From contig NZ_JAPWKB010000012.1 of assembly GCF_028283785.1 (NCBI RefSeq), positions 271,501 to 335,500 on the forward strand: 64,000 bases of DNA, in the 5' to 3' direction. The stretch comes from Paraburkholderia sp. Its GTDB lineage: Bacteria > Pseudomonadota > Gammaproteobacteria > Burkholderiales > Burkholderiaceae. This document shows positions 36,541 to 46,826 of the stretch, one piece after another. A program made the position numbers and the translations under genes. Position 1 is the stretch's first letter. Every line of letters begins with the position of its first letter. The notes beneath the pieces are model-generated. The model saw only the letters and a program-made list of their open reading frames with translations. It made no database searches and was not told where the DNA came from.

Positions 36541-39207
36541 TTACGAGCCCGTCTTTCGCGCCGCGACCTTCTTCGCCGGTGCTTTCTTTGCCGCGGCCTT
36601 TTTAGCCGGCGCCTTTTTGGCAGCGACCTTCTTTGCCGCCGGTGCTGCCGCTTCCGTCACGACGTCGCCGTCTTCCGCTTCGGCTGCGCCCTTGGCGGCC
36701 GCCGCAGCACTCTTCGCCGCCGCCGTCTTGGCTGCGGTTTTGGCGGACGGTTCCTTCTTCTCGAATTCGAAACCGATCTTGCCGTCGCCCTGTTTGACGA
36801 GGAACGCCTTGAAGTTACGGCCCGTGCGCGACGACTTGAAGTTGGTCAGCAGATCCGTACGACCGCCATCGAGCAGCTTCGCCATCTGTTCGCGCGCGAT
36901 TTCCTGCTGGAGGATCACCTTGCCCGAACGGAAGTCACAGGTTTTCGGATTCGCGACCGAGTTCTCGCAGACATAGCTCATGCCGTGCTCGAACACGCGT
37001 CCCTTGCACTTCGGGCACGCGCCGACCGCTTCCTGCGCGGAGAAATCGGGCGGTTCGCCGTCTTCGGTGCCGGAATCCTGACCGAAATCGAATTCGAGCT
37101 TGTAGTTCTTCGTTTCGTCGTCGAACGACAGCTTCAGAATGGCCGAGAACGGGCGGCCCATCTTGCTGCGGAAACCCGACAGCGGTCCGATCGTACGGTT
37201 CTTCAGCAGGTCTTCGACTTCTACGATCTCGAACTGACGGCCGCCGGGAATCTTCGAAATCGAGAACTCGCATTTCGAACAGGCAAAGCGGCGATAGTTT
37301 TCCTTCACCTGACCGCCGCAATTCGGACACGGCGTCTGCAACGTCGCGTAATCGCCCGGGATCGTGTCGGAATCGTATTCCTTCGCACGCTTGACGATGG
37401 TTTGCGTCATGCGGGCAATTTCCTGCATGAACTCGTCGCGCTTCAGGTTGCCGCGCTCCATCTGCGACAGCTTGTGTTCCCACTCGCCCGTCAATTCCGG
37501 CGCGGTCAGTTCTTCGACGCCGAGACCGCGCAGCAGCGTGGTCAACTGGAACGCCTTGGCGGTCGGAATCAGGTCGCGGCCTTCGCGCACGAGATACTTT
37601 TCGCCCAGCAGACCTTCGATGATCGCCGCGCGCGTGGCCGGCGTGCCGAGACCCTTGGCGGCCATTGCCTCGCGCAATTCGTCGTCTTCGACCAGCTTGC
37701 CCGCGCCTTCCATCGCCGACAGCAGCGTGGCTTCGTTGTAGCGAGCGGGCGGCTTCGTCACCAGTTGATGGGCGGCGATCTTGTCGGTCTTGACCTTCTC
37801 GTCCTTCTGCACCTGGACGAGGTTCGCGTCTTCGCCGCTGGTTTCGCGGCCGTAGATCTGCAACCAGCCCGGTTCGACCAGCACCTTGCCTTCGGTCTTG
37901 AAGTGATGTCCGACGACTTCGGTGATGCGGGTCGTCACGCGAGATTCGGCAGGCGGGAAAAACACCGCCAGGAAGCGTTTGACGACCAGGTCGTACAGCT
38001 TCTGTTCCGGCTCGGACAACGCTTTCGGCGCTTGCAGCGTCGGGATGATTGCGAAGTGATCCGTGATCTTCGAGTTGTCGAAGATGCGCTTGTTCGGCTT
38101 GACCCAACCCTTGTCGAGCGCCTGTTTCGCGAACGGCAGGTAGTTGTTGCTTTCCTTCAGCATCTCGAGCGTGCTTTTCACGGTCTCGATGTAGTCCTCG
38201 GGCAGCGCGCGCGCGTCGGTACGCGGGTAGGTCAGCACCTTGTGCTTTTCGTACAGCGCCTGCGCGAGGCCAAGCGTGTTCTTGGCCGAAAAGCCGAAGC
38301 GGCCGTTGGCTTCACGTTGCAAGCTCGTCAGGTCGAACAGTGCCGGCGACAGTTGCGTGGACGGCTTCGATTCTTCCGTCACCGTACCGATCTGGCCGCG
38401 GCAGGCGGCGACGATGGTTTCGGCCGCGGGCACGCTCCACAAACGGGAGTCGCGCTTTTCCGGATCGAACTCGTCTTTCTTGAACTTCGGGTCGAACCAG
38501 CGGCCTTCGTAGAAACCGGCCGCGCAGACGAATTCAGCCTTCACTTCCCAATAGTCGCGCGGGACGAAACGGCGGATTTTCTCTTCACGTTCGACGACGA
38601 TCGACAAGGTTGGCGTCTGTACGCGACCCACCGTGGTCAGGAAGAAGCCGCCGCCCTTGCTGTTGAAGGCGGTCATCGCGCGCGTGCCGTTGATGCCGAC
38701 CAGCCAGTCGGCTTCGGAGCGGCAGCGGGCTGCGTCGGCGAGCGGCTGCATTTCTTCGTCGCTGCGCAGACGGGCGAAACCGTCGCGGATCGCGCCGGCA
38801 GTCATCGATTGCAGCCACAGACGCTGGACCGGCTGCTTGGCTTTTGCGTGTTGCGCGATCAGGCGGAAAATCAGCTCGCCCTCGCGCCCCGCGTCGCATG
38901 CGTTGATCAGGCGGTCGATGTCTTTGCGCTTCAGCAATTTCGTCAACACCTTGAGCCGCGATTCACTTTTCGCAATCGGATTCAGGTCGAAATGCGGCGG
39001 AATAACCGGCAAATTGGCGAAACTCCATTTGCCGCGTTTTACTTCGTATTCTTCGGGCGCTGCAATTTCGAGCAAATGGCCGACCGCCGACGAAAGCACG
39101 TAATCGTCGCTTTCGAAGTATTCGTCATGCTTGGTAAAGCCGCCCAAAGCTTTCGCGATGTCGTTCGCGACAGAAGGCTTTTCGGCGATGATCAGTGCTT
39201 TGGACAT
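36541..39207 (-). CDS. topB: DNA topoisomerase III
   Basis: 888 residues of a type IA topoisomerase. TOPRIM domain: MSKALIIAEKPSVANDIAKALGG and INACDAGREGELIFRLI. The catalytic Tyr lies in HKVLTYPRTDARALPEDYI, and GLGTPATRAAIIEGLL is the conserved domain-IV segment. Two Cys4 zinc-finger-like units follow (CPNCGGQVKENYRRFACSKC; CPKCKGRVFEHGMSYVC) and then an Ala/Lys-rich tail of about 50 residues (AAKKAPAKK repeats), like histone H1 tails seen in related TopB proteins. It decatenates replication intermediates. Transcribed leftward, convergent with the LysR gene. Confidence 0.95.
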   Translation of the reverse strand: MSKALIIAEKPSVANDIAKALGGFTKHDEYFESDDYVLSSAVGHLLEIAAPEEYEVKRGKWSFANLPVIPPHFDLNPIAKSESRLKVLTKLLKRKDIDRLINACDAGREGELIFRLIAQHAKAKQPVQRLWLQSMTAGAIRDGFARLRSDEEMQPLADAARCRSEADWLVGINGTRAMTAFNSKGGGFFLTTVGRVQTPTLSIVVEREEKIRRFVPRDYWEVKAEFVCAAGFYEGRWFDPKFKKDEFDPEKRDSRLWSVPAAETIVAACRGQIGTVTEESKPSTQLSPALFDLTSLQREANGRFGFSAKNTLGLAQALYEKHKVLTYPRTDARALPEDYIETVKSTLEMLKESNNYLPFAKQALDKGWVKPNKRIFDNSKITDHFAIIPTLQAPKALSEPEQKLYDLVVKRFLAVFFPPAESRVTTRITEVVGHHFKTEGKVLVEPGWLQIYGRETSGEDANLVQVQKDEKVKTDKIAAHQLVTKPPARYNEATLLSAMEGAGKLVEDDELREAMAAKGLGTPATRAAIIEGLLGEKYLVREGRDLIPTAKAFQLTTLLRGLGVEELTAPELTGEWEHKLSQMERGNLKRDEFMQEIARMTQTIVKRAKEYDSDTIPGDYATLQTPCPNCGGQVKENYRRFACSKCEFSISKIPGGRQFEIVEVEDLLKNRTIGPLSGFRSKMGRPFSAILKLSFDDETKNYKLEFDFGQDSGTEDGEPPDFSAQEAVGACPKCKGRVFEHGMSYVCENSVANPKTCDFRSGKVILQQEIAREQMAKLLDGGRTDLLTNFKSSRTGRNFKAFLVKQGDGKIGFEFEKKEPSAKTAAKTAAAKSAAAAAKGAAEAEDGDVVTEAAAPAAKKVAAKKAPAKKAAAKKAPAKKVAARKTGS

Positions 39208-39397
39208 GACTGGATATCAGTTGGTAGAACCGGGTTTGCGACCTTGGGTTGGCGACCCATTAACGACCGCTTTATAGCACACGCGGCTCGCGCCACGTGT
39301 CAAGTGCCGAAAAAAGCGGCCATTCGTCATGGCCCGTCGGTGGGTGGGGCACGCCGTCGGAATGGTTGTCCGTCGGACCTGCCGGAGCCGTTTCGGT

Positions 39398-39775
39398 TCA
39401 GGCGGCGACCAGCGCCGGACGTAACTTCGGCGCGCCCTTGATACCGGGCACGGCAGTCAGATCGGCCAGCATCCGTTCGACGATCGCCGCTTGCGGCAGC
39501 ACGGTGCCGAAAAACCGCGTTGTCACCGAGTCTTCGATCAGAATGGTAGGAAAGTTTTCCACATCGAGGTCGTCGAAACGGTCGGCGTGCGTTTCGATAT
39601 CGATCCACGCGAAACAAATATCAGGATGCGCGTCGGCCAACCGGTCGAACGCGCTCTGGTAATCCCGGCAGGTACCGCACCACTCGGCACACAGGCAGGC
39701 GACGAACAGTGTCGCGTTGTCGCTGATGCGCTCCGCGATCCGGTCGTTGTCGGTGTCGAGATTCAGCGCGGGCAT
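39398..39775 (-). CDS. thioredoxin-like protein
   Basis: 125 residues with a thioredoxin fold: TLFVACLCAEWCGTCRDYQSAF carries the CGTC redox pair, DIETHADRFDDLDVENFPTILIED has the cis-Pro (FPT). No signal peptide, so it is likely cytoplasmic. The CxxC differs from the canonical CGPC, which changes redox potential. It lies 55 bases after dprA on the same strand and may be co-transcribed with it and end before topB. Confidence 0.85.
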   Translation of the reverse strand: MPALNLDTDNDRIAERISDNATLFVACLCAEWCGTCRDYQSAFDRLADAHPDICFAWIDIETHADRFDDLDVENFPTILIEDSVTTRFFGTVLPQAAIVERMLADLTAVPGIKGAPKLRPALVAA

Positions 39776-39830
39776 GGCGGGTCCTTACGTACTTTTATCA
39801 GGTGCTTTGGCGCGAATGTAGCATGCGCGT

Positions 39831-40970
39831 TCAGCCGGTGTGCCCGGCGCGCGTGAAACGTCCGCCCGGCAGCGCGGTCAACTGGCCGGCCAGTTCCAGT
39901 TGCAGCAACGTGCTTTGCAACGCCGCGTCGCCCATGTCGGTGCGGGCAGCGAGGATTTCAAGCGTAACCGGCGAATGACCGAGCGCGGCGAGCAGACGTT
40001 CGGCATCGGCGCAATGGGTTGCGGAATGTGTCGGCGGCGCGGTTTCGTCGGGCGTGACGGGGGCGGGCGGCACGGCGATGAAACCGAGTTCCTCCAGAAC
40101 TTCGTCGGGCGTTTCGACCAGTTTCGCGCCTTGCTTGATGAGCCGATGACAACCCCGCGACAGCGGCGCATGAATCGAACCGGGTAACGCGAAAACATCC
40201 CGCCCCATTTCGTTGGCGAGACGCGCGGTGATCAGCGAACCCGAACGCATGGCTGCCTCGACGATCAGCACACCGCCCGACAAGCCCGCGATCAGCCGGT
40301 TGCGTTGCGGAAAATGCGACGACCGCGCCGACGTGCCCAGCGGCCATTCCGACAGGATGGCGCCGTGGTCCGCGATCTGCCGCGCGAGCGCGTGATGCGC
40401 GGCCGGATACACGAGGTCCGCGCCGGTGCCGATCACCGCGACCGTGCTGCCGCGCGCGGTCAGCGCGCCGCGATGCGCCGCGCCGTCGATGCCGAGTGCG
40501 AGGCCCGATACGACCGTCAAGCCGGCGTCCGCGAGATGCCGCGCGAAACGGTACGCATCCTCGGTGCCTTGCGGCGTCGCGCTCCGGCTGCCGACGATCG
40601 CCACCGCTTTCGTGTGAAACAGTTCGAGGCGTCCCTTTACATATAGCAACGCCGGCGGATCGGGCATCGTCAGCAGCGCGGGCGGATAAACGGGGTCGTC
40701 CAGCGTGACGACGGTGTTGCCCGGCAACTCGCGCCACGCGAGCACGTCATCGAGCTGTTGCGTGAAGGCCGAACCTGGCGGCGCGAGGACGGCGCGCGCC
40801 GACCCTTCGTCGGTGGCGATGGCGAGCATCTCGAACGACTGCGCGAGGATCGTCGCGGGCAAGCCGAAGCGCTGCAATAGCGCGCGCAATGCGCCCGGTC
40901 TGAGACCTGGCGCGTTGGCAACGCGCAGCCACGCGGCGAGTTCGGTGTCGGTGGTGGGCAAGGTGTGCAT
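39831..40970 (-). CDS. dprA: DNA-processing protein DprA
   Basis: 379 residues. The Rossmann core has AVAIVGSRSATPQGTEDAYRFARHLADAGLTVVSGLALGIDGAAHRGAL, AVIGTGADLVYPAAH, SEWPLGT, FPQRNRLIAGLSGGVLIVEAAMRSGSLITARLANE and GRDVFALPGSI. The C-terminal winged helix (HSPVTLEILAARTDMGDAALQSTLLQLELAG) is the DprA DML1-like domain. It loads RecA on incoming single strands in transformation. Start ATG 40968-40970 gives MHTLPTTDTELAAWLR. It is divergent from def. Confidence 0.96.
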   Translation of the reverse strand: MHTLPTTDTELAAWLRVANAPGLRPGALRALLQRFGLPATILAQSFEMLAIATDEGSARAVLAPPGSAFTQQLDDVLAWRELPGNTVVTLDDPVYPPALLTMPDPPALLYVKGRLELFHTKAVAIVGSRSATPQGTEDAYRFARHLADAGLTVVSGLALGIDGAAHRGALTARGSTVAVIGTGADLVYPAAHHALARQIADHGAILSEWPLGTSARSSHFPQRNRLIAGLSGGVLIVEAAMRSGSLITARLANEMGRDVFALPGSIHAPLSRGCHRLIKQGAKLVETPDEVLEELGFIAVPPAPVTPDETAPPTHSATHCADAERLLAALGHSPVTLEILAARTDMGDAALQSTLLQLELAGQLTALPGGRFTRAGHTG

Positions 40971-41249
40971 CAGGCGCTTCCTCCAGCACGGCCAGCGGGC
41001 GGACAGTCCCCATGCTAAAATTTTCATCATCCGAAATAACTGTTGCGCCGCGCCCGCCCGCGCGGAGTCGTCGTTTGCGCCCAGCTCGAGCAGGCGTTGC
41101 GCGATGTTTTCAATGCGCGTGGCGCGGTTGAATCCATCGGCTTCGTCAGCATCTATCCTGTGCGTATCACGGTGGCCTCACAAGCTGGCCGAATGGCTAA
41201 TCAGGCGGGCACTCACCCCTTCGCGGCGCCTAAAAAACTACCTACGATC

Positions 41250-41753
41250 ATGGCTTTACTGAACATCCTCAATTACCCGGACAAGCGGCTTCACAAGATT
41301 GCGAAGCCCGTCGAAGTCGTCAACGACCGTATTCGCCGACTCGTCAAAGACATGGCCGAAACGATGTACGGCGCGCCCGGCGTCGGCCTCGCGGCGACGC
41401 AGGTGGACGTGCATGAACGCGTGATCGTGATCGACGTTTCCGACGCGCACGACCAGCTGCTGGCCTTCATCAACCCGGAAATCATCTGGTCGAGCGAAGA
41501 GCGCAAGCTGAACGAAGAAGGGTGTCTGTCGGTGCCGGGCATTTACGACAACGTCGAGCGCGCGGAAAAAGTGCGCGTGCGTGCGCTGAACGAAAAGGGC
41601 GAAACCTTCGAGATGGATTGCGACGGCCTGCTCGCCATCTGCATCCAGCACGAAATGGATCACCTGATGGGCCGTGTGTTCGTCGAATATCTGTCGTCGC
41701 TGAAGCAGACCCGGATCAAGAGCAAGATGAAGAAGCTCGTGCACGCGCTGTAA
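41250..41753 (+). CDS. def: peptide deformylase
   Basis: 167 residues with the three zinc-site motifs: GVGLAATQ (I), EGCLSVPG (II, Cys ligand) and HEMDHLMG (III, two His and catalytic Glu). It removes the formyl group from nascent peptides at the ribosome. It is 30 bases before fmt, which adds the formyl group to initiator tRNA, the standard operon. Start ATG 41250. Confidence 0.98.
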   Translation: MALLNILNYPDKRLHKIAKPVEVVNDRIRRLVKDMAETMYGAPGVGLAATQVDVHERVIVIDVSDAHDQLLAFINPEIIWSSEERKLNEEGCLSVPGIYDNVERAEKVRVRALNEKGETFEMDCDGLLAICIQHEMDHLMGRVFVEYLSSLKQTRIKSKMKKLVHAL

Positions 41754-41782
41754 GCGCCCATCGTCACCCACTGCTCTTATTC

Positions 41783-42772
41783 ATGACTCAGTCTTTGCGC
41801 GTCATTTTTGCCGGTACGCCGGAGTTCGCCGCGGCGGCGCTCGCTGCCATTCACGACGCGGGTTTTGAAGTGCCGCTGGTGTTGACACAGCCGGACCGTC
41901 CGGCCGGACGTGGGATGAAACTGCAGGCGAGTCCGGTCAAGCGCTATGCGCAGGAGCACGGACTCGCGGTCGCACAACCGACGTCGCTGCGTCGCAACGG
42001 CAAATATCCGGCCGAGGCGAGCGCCGCGCTCGATCTGCTGCGCGACACGCCGCACGACGTGATGGTGGTCGCGGCTTACGGGCTGATCCTGCCGCAGGAA
42101 GTGCTCGATCTCCCGAAGCATGGCTGCATCAACATTCACGCTTCGCTGTTGCCGCGCTGGCGTGGCGCCGCGCCGATCCATCGCGCAATTGAAGCGGGTG
42201 ACGCCGAAACGGGCATCACGCTGATGCAGATGGACGCGGGCCTCGATACCGGCGCGATGATTTCCGAAGTGCGCACGCCCATTCTTGCCGACGACACCAC
42301 CGCGACGCTGCACGATCGCCTCGCGCAAGCCGGTGCCACGCTGATCGTCGACGCATTGCACGAACTGCAAAGCCACGGCGCGCTCGCGTCCACGCCGCAG
42401 CCGGAACACGGCACGACTTACGCGGAAAAGATCGGCAAGCATGAGGCTGCCCTCGACTGGCGCAAGCCGGCCGCCGTGCTGGCCCGTCAGATTCGCGCGT
42501 TCGATCCGTTCCCCGGCGGCGTCGCCACGCTCGGCGACGGCACTGCGCTGAAACTTTGGGCAGCCGCGCCGGTTGAAGCGTCAGGCGAAACGGCTGAACC
42601 CGGCACGATTCTCGACGTGTCGCCGGATGGCGTGACGGTTGCGTGCGGCGAAGGCGCGCTGCGTCTCACGCAATTGCAAAAGCCGGGCGGCAAGCGCCTG
42701 CCGGTTCGCGAGTTTCTCGCCGGTTCCACGCTCGAAGCGGGACACCGTTTCCAGCTTCCCGACGCGGACTGA
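41783..42772 (+). CDS. fmt: methionyl-tRNA formyltransferase
   Basis: 329 residues. [23 protein letters not shown] at the start, [18 protein letters not shown], the catalytic region [27 protein letters not shown] (Asn, His) and [15 protein letters not shown] with Asp, then the C-terminal OB-fold-like tRNA domain from about residue 210. It formylates Met-tRNAfMet using formyl-tetrahydrofolate. It is in the def-fmt operon; the next gene starts 158 bases later. Confidence 0.98.
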   Translation: MTQSLRVIFAGTPEFAAAALAAIHDAGFEVPLVLTQPDRPAGRGMKLQASPVKRYAQEHGLAVAQPTSLRRNGKYPAEASAALDLLRDTPHDVMVVAAYGLILPQEVLDLPKHGCINIHASLLPRWRGAAPIHRAIEAGDAETGITLMQMDAGLDTGAMISEVRTPILADDTTATLHDRLAQAGATLIVDALHELQSHGALASTPQPEHGTTYAEKIGKHEAALDWRKPAAVLARQIRAFDPFPGGVATLGDGTALKLWAAAPVEASGETAEPGTILDVSPDGVTVACGEGALRLTQLQKPGGKRLPVREFLAGSTLEAGHRFQLPDAD

Positions 42773-42930
42773 TCCGCGCCGGTTCCACGGCCGCACACGC
42801 CATGAACCGAACCCTGCAAACACGGTAACAGGCGGACGGCCACGTCCGCCATCCACCGTTCGGCCAGGTCGCGCCGCGTGTCGGCGGCGCGTTAGAATCC
42901 GTCACGCAACCCCCAGCTTTCGAGGATTCC

Positions 42931-43572
42931 ATGTTCGGCATTACGCATTTCGGATTTTTCATCGTCGCCGTGTTCCTGCTGAATCTGACACCCGGCCCGG
43001 ATACCGCCTACATCGTGGGTCGCAGTGTCGCGCAAGGACGTGGCGCGGGTCTGATGTCGTCGCTTGGAATTTCCGCGGGTTGCTGCGTGCATTCGCTTGC
43101 CTGCGCGTTCGGGTTGACCGCGTTGCTCGCGGCGTCGGTTACGGCGTTCACGGTGATCAAATTCGTCGGCGCGTTCTACCTGATTTACCTCGGCGTGCGT
43201 CTGATCTTCGCGAAGCCCGCCGCCGATCAGGCAACCGGCGAAGCGCGCGGTGCCGGCGCACCGAAGTCGTTGCGGCAGCTGTTCATGCAAGGTTTCTGGA
43301 CCAACGTGCTGAATCCGAAAGTCGTGCTGTTCTTCGTCTCGTTCTTTCCGCAATTCGTCAGCAGCGGCAGCGATCACAAAACGCTGGCCTTCCTCGCGCT
43401 CGGCGCGGTGTTCGTCGCGATGAGCACGGTGTGGAACAGCTCTGTCGCGTGGGTCGCGGGCAGTGTCACGCAGCGTTTTTCCGGCAAGCCGGCGGTGAAA
43501 AAGTGGCTGGATCGCGGTGTAGGCAGCGCATTCGTCGGTCTTGGCGTCAAACTCGCGACCAGCACGCGATAG
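42931..43572 (+). CDS. LysE/RhtB family exporter
   Basis: 213 residues, six hydrophobic segments. The signature LNLTPGPDTAYIVGRSVAQGRGAGLMSSLGISAGCCVHSLACAFGL, then KFVGAFYLIYLGVRLI and NVLNPKVVLFFVSFFPQFV, defines the family. The exported substrate (amino acid or similar metabolite) is not known. It sits between fmt and htpX in an order common to this bacterial group. Confidence 0.9.
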   Translation: MFGITHFGFFIVAVFLLNLTPGPDTAYIVGRSVAQGRGAGLMSSLGISAGCCVHSLACAFGLTALLAASVTAFTVIKFVGAFYLIYLGVRLIFAKPAADQATGEARGAGAPKSLRQLFMQGFWTNVLNPKVVLFFVSFFPQFVSSGSDHKTLAFLALGAVFVAMSTVWNSSVAWVAGSVTQRFSGKPAVKKWLDRGVGSAFVGLGVKLATSTR

Positions 43573-43673
43573 TTGAATTTTCTGCGGGCGCCCATATCTA
43601 ACATTTCGCTTACAATCAAACGCCGTCATGGGATGGCGTGGATCTGTATCAGTTTGGGCAAGGAGCAATGAAC

Positions 43674-44531
43674 ATGTTTAACTGGGTCAAAACCGCGATG
43701 TTGATGGCCGCGATCACGGCCCTTTTCGTCGTGATCGGCGGGATGATTGGCGGGTCGAAGGGCATGATGCTCGCGCTGCTGGTCGCGCTGGGCATGAATT
43801 TCTTCTCGTACTGGTTCTCGGACAAGATGGTGCTGCGCATGTACAACGCGCAGGAAGTCGACGAAACCAGCGCACCGCAGTTTTACCGGATGGTGCGGGA
43901 ACTGGCGACGCGCGCCAACCTGCCGATGCCGCGCGTCTACCTGATCAACGAAGATGCGCCGAATGCGTTTGCAACCGGCCGTAATCCGGAACACGCTGCG
44001 GTCGCGGCAACCACGGGTATTTTGCGGGCGTTGTCGGAGCGTGAAATGCGCGGGGTGATGGCGCATGAACTGGCGCACGTGAAGCATCGCGACATCCTGA
44101 TCTCCACCATTTCGGCCACGATGGCCGGCGCGATTTCCGCGCTGGCGAACTTCGCGATGTTCTTCGGCGGGCGCGACGAAAACGGTCGTCCGGGCAATCC
44201 GATCGCCAGCATCGCCGTGGCGATTCTCGCGCCGGTCGCGGGCGCGCTGATCCAGATGGCAATCTCGCGCGCGCGTGAGTTCGAAGCGGACCGTGGCGGT
44301 GCGCAGATTTCCGGCGATCCGCAGGCGCTCGCATCGGCGCTCGACAAGATTCATCGCTACGCGAGCGGCATTCCGTTCCCCACGGCCGAAGCGCATCCGG
44401 CCACCGCGCAGATGATGATCATGAATCCGTTGTCGGGCGGCGCGATTGCTAACCTATTCTCGACTCACCCGGCTACGGAAGAACGCATCGCGCGTCTGAT
44501 GGAAATGGCGCGCACCGGTCGCTTCGAGTAA
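43674..44531 (+). CDS. htpX: membrane protease HtpX
   Basis: 285 residues. Two N-terminal membrane helices ([42 protein letters not shown]), the zinc site [10 protein letters not shown] and a downstream Glu ligand in [12 protein letters not shown], a M48 metalloprotease. It cleaves misfolded inner-membrane proteins together with FtsH. ATG 43674 is chosen because AAGGAG lies eight bases ahead; ATG 43668 would be only two bases from it. A terminator follows. Confidence 0.97.
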   Translation: MFNWVKTAMLMAAITALFVVIGGMIGGSKGMMLALLVALGMNFFSYWFSDKMVLRMYNAQEVDETSAPQFYRMVRELATRANLPMPRVYLINEDAPNAFATGRNPEHAAVAATTGILRALSEREMRGVMAHELAHVKHRDILISTISATMAGAISALANFAMFFGGRDENGRPGNPIASIAVAILAPVAGALIQMAISRAREFEADRGGAQISGDPQALASALDKIHRYASGIPFPTAEAHPATAQMMIMNPLSGGAIANLFSTHPATEERIARLMEMARTGRFE

Positions 44532-44582
44532 AAGGCGCGGGCGGGCGGGCGGCGCGGCGGTCGCGCCGTTGCTGTCGTCGGG

Positions 44583-44615
44583 AAAAAGGGCGAGTCGCGA
44601 GACTCGCCCTTTTTT
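44583..44615 (+). terminator. terminator after htpX
   Basis: AAAAAGGGCGAGTC-gcga-GACTCGCCCTTTTTT: a strong hairpin with a four-base loop and T-run. Confidence 0.9.
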
Positions 44616-44778
44616 ATTGGCTCCAGTGCGGCTGTCGATCTGCACTGCCGGTTCGAATCACGCCGGAATCTTCCGCGCGCAGCGACGCGGCACGCCACGG
44701 CGCCAGCCGCGAGCGCCTGCCACGCTACAATGCGTTGTTTGCGTCGCGCGTTCCGCGCGGCCTGCTTTTGCCTTTTTC

Positions 44779-46239
44779 ATGACCCCAAAGCCTCCTTTGC
44801 GCTCTGTCTCACCTTCGTCGCGTCCGCGCGAATCCCGCCTGTCGGTGCTGCATCTCGCGCCTGAGTCGCTCGGGTTTGCGCTCGACTGCGCATCGCAAGC
44901 GGTCGGTGCCGTGCGTCTGGGCTCGGCTTTGCCGGCTGCGCTCGGCGCGGTGTTCGCGTCGACGCCCGAAGTCAGCGTAACGGCCGCGCGCGGCGCGGTG
45001 CAGGATATTGCGTATCGCACGATGCGCCGTCTCGCCACCGCCGACTATCTGGTCGCGAAGCTCGTGCGCAAGGCGCCGCCGTCGCACGTCGCGAATCTGC
45101 TGGCATGCGCGCTGGCGTTGCTGATCGATGACGAAGCGAACGCCGCCTACACGCCGTTCACGGTCGTCGATCAGGCGGTGAGCGCGATTGCCGCGCGCCG
45201 TGAGTTTGCGTTCGCGAAGGGGCTGGTCAACGCGGTGCTGCGCAACTTCCTGCGCGAGCGCGACAGCTTGCTGGCCGAGTCGCAACACGACGAAGTCGCG
45301 CGCTGGAACTATCCGTCGTGGTGGATCGACGCGGTGCGCCGCGCGTGGCCGGACGCATGGCAACGACTGCTGGCGTCGGGCAACACGCAAGGGCCGCTGA
45401 CGCTGCGCGTGAACGCGCGTCATTCCACCGTCGATGCCTATCTGCAAGTCTTGCGCGATCATCAGATCGACGCATCGGCTGCCGGCGAACACGGCGTGCG
45501 CCTTGCCACGCCGATGCCGGTCGATCGCATCCCCGGCTTCAGCGAAGGTGTCGTGTCGGTGCAGGACGCAGGCGCGCAACTCGCTGCGCAGTGGCTCGGC
45601 GCGCGTGACGGCATGCGCGTTCTCGACGCATGCGCGGCGCCCGGCGGCAAGACCGGTCATCTGCTCGAACTGTCGAACCTCGACCTGGTCGCGCTCGAAA
45701 GCGATGCGTCGCGGGCACGCCGGATCGGCGAAAACCTGCAGCGGCTCAAGCTCAACGCCGAAGTGCGGATCGGCGACGCGGGCGCGCCGTCCACATGGCA
45801 CGACGTCGTCGATCAACCGTTCGACCGCATTCTGGCCGACGTGCCGTGCTCGGCATCGGGCATCGTGCGTCGTCATCCTGACATCCGCTGGCTGCGTCGT
45901 CCGTCGGATATTCCTGCGCTGGTGACGGAACAACGGCGCATCCTCGCGGCATTGTGGCCGCTCGTGAAATCGGGCGGCGAGCTGTTATACGTGACGTGCT
46001 CGATCTTTCCGGAAGAGGGCGAATTGCAGGCGCAGTGGTTTGGAGAGAAATACCCGGATGCGGTACGATTGGACGCGCCGGGGCAACTGTTGCCGAACGT
46101 GAGCACCGATGCCCGCGCGCCCGCCGGAAGCCCGGCCGGTCACGCTGTCGATCAAGCTGCGGCCCAGTCCGCAGAGGCCAGCGCCGGCACGAACCTAGAC
46201 CACGACGGATTTTTCTACGCGCGCTTTCAGAAACGGTGA
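44779..46239 (+). CDS. rsmB: 16S rRNA (cytosine-967-C5)-methyltransferase RsmB
   Basis: 486 residues. An N-terminal NusB-like helical domain (RGAVQDIAYRTMRRLATADYLVAKLV; FTVVDQAVSAIAARREFAFAKGLVNAVLRNF) precedes the SAM-dependent domain: VLDACAAPGGKTGHLLEL, DRILADVPCSASGIVRRHPDIRWLR (catalytic Cys) and LLYVTCSIFPEEGE (second Cys). It methylates C967 of 16S rRNA. The last 60 residues have an Ala/Ser-rich insert before DHDGFFYARFQKR. The stop overlaps the next gene's GTG start. Confidence 0.96.
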   Translation: MTPKPPLRSVSPSSRPRESRLSVLHLAPESLGFALDCASQAVGAVRLGSALPAALGAVFASTPEVSVTAARGAVQDIAYRTMRRLATADYLVAKLVRKAPPSHVANLLACALALLIDDEANAAYTPFTVVDQAVSAIAARREFAFAKGLVNAVLRNFLRERDSLLAESQHDEVARWNYPSWWIDAVRRAWPDAWQRLLASGNTQGPLTLRVNARHSTVDAYLQVLRDHQIDASAAGEHGVRLATPMPVDRIPGFSEGVVSVQDAGAQLAAQWLGARDGMRVLDACAAPGGKTGHLLELSNLDLVALESDASRARRIGENLQRLKLNAEVRIGDAGAPSTWHDVVDQPFDRILADVPCSASGIVRRHPDIRWLRRPSDIPALVTEQRRILAALWPLVKSGGELLYVTCSIFPEEGELQAQWFGEKYPDAVRLDAPGQLLPNVSTDARAPAGSPAGHAVDQAAAQSAEASAGTNLDHDGFFYARFQKR

Positions 46240-46826
46240 CCATCAAACGCTTCTTTCCGCTTCGGCTCGCGGCTGTACTGTGGGTCGCGCTGAGCTTGTG
46301 GCTCGCGCTTCCACCGCTCGCGCATGCTGATTCGATCGCCGTGCAGCGCGCGTCGCTGCAGTCCGACGGCAATGGCTGGATGCTCGACGCCCGCTTCGAG
46401 TTCGAGCTGAACAGCAATCTCGAAGACGCCGTCAACAAAGGCATTCCGCTTTATTTCACGACCGATTTCGAACTGAGCCGACCGCGCTGGTACTGGTTCG
46501 ACGAACAACCGGTCAGCGTGTCGCAAAGCATTCGCCTGTCGTTTCAGCCGCTCACGCGCGAATACCGCGTATCGACCGGCGGTTTGCAACTCGGCTTCAG
46601 TACGCTGAAAGATGCGCTCGCAGTGATCCAGCATGTGACGTCCTGGCACGTGTTCGATCGTAATCAGGTGACGGCCGGCGAAACGTATAACGCGTCGGTG
46701 CGGATGCAACTCGATATCGCGCTGATGCCCAAGCCGTTCCAGATCGACGCGGTGAACAACCGCGACTGGAACCTCTCTTCCGACTGGAAGCGTTTTACCT
46801 TCACGGTGACCGAACGTGCTAAATAG
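46236..46826 (+). CDS. DUF4390 protein
   Basis: 196 residues starting at GTG 46236, overlapping rsmB's stop by four bases. A signal peptide or N-terminal helix (LAAVLWVALSLWLALPPLAHA) is followed by a beta-rich domain: LDARFEFELNSNLEDAVNKGIPLYFTTDFELSRPRWYWFDEQ, SFQPLTREYRV, and a closing WNLSSDWKRFTFTVTE. It is the DUF4390 family; the genomic link with rsmB and ntrY/ntrX is conserved, and the function is unknown. The frame's end overlaps ntrY by 11 bases. Confidence 0.9.
   Translation: MTIKRFFPLRLAAVLWVALSLWLALPPLAHADSIAVQRASLQSDGNGWMLDARFEFELNSNLEDAVNKGIPLYFTTDFELSRPRWYWFDEQPVSVSQSIRLSFQPLTREYRVSTGGLQLGFSTLKDALAVIQHVTSWHVFDRNQVTAGETYNASVRMQLDIALMPKPFQIDAVNNRDWNLSSDWKRFTFTVTERAK

Noticed and set aside
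36517..39441. A 974-codon rightward open frame opposite topB
   Set aside because: topB on the other strand has complete catalytic motifs; the antisense frame is Arg/Gln/Phe-rich with no family likeness, a common shadow in GC-rich DNA. The same reasoning removes the long frames opposite dnaA, gyrB, eutB, pckG and ntrY.
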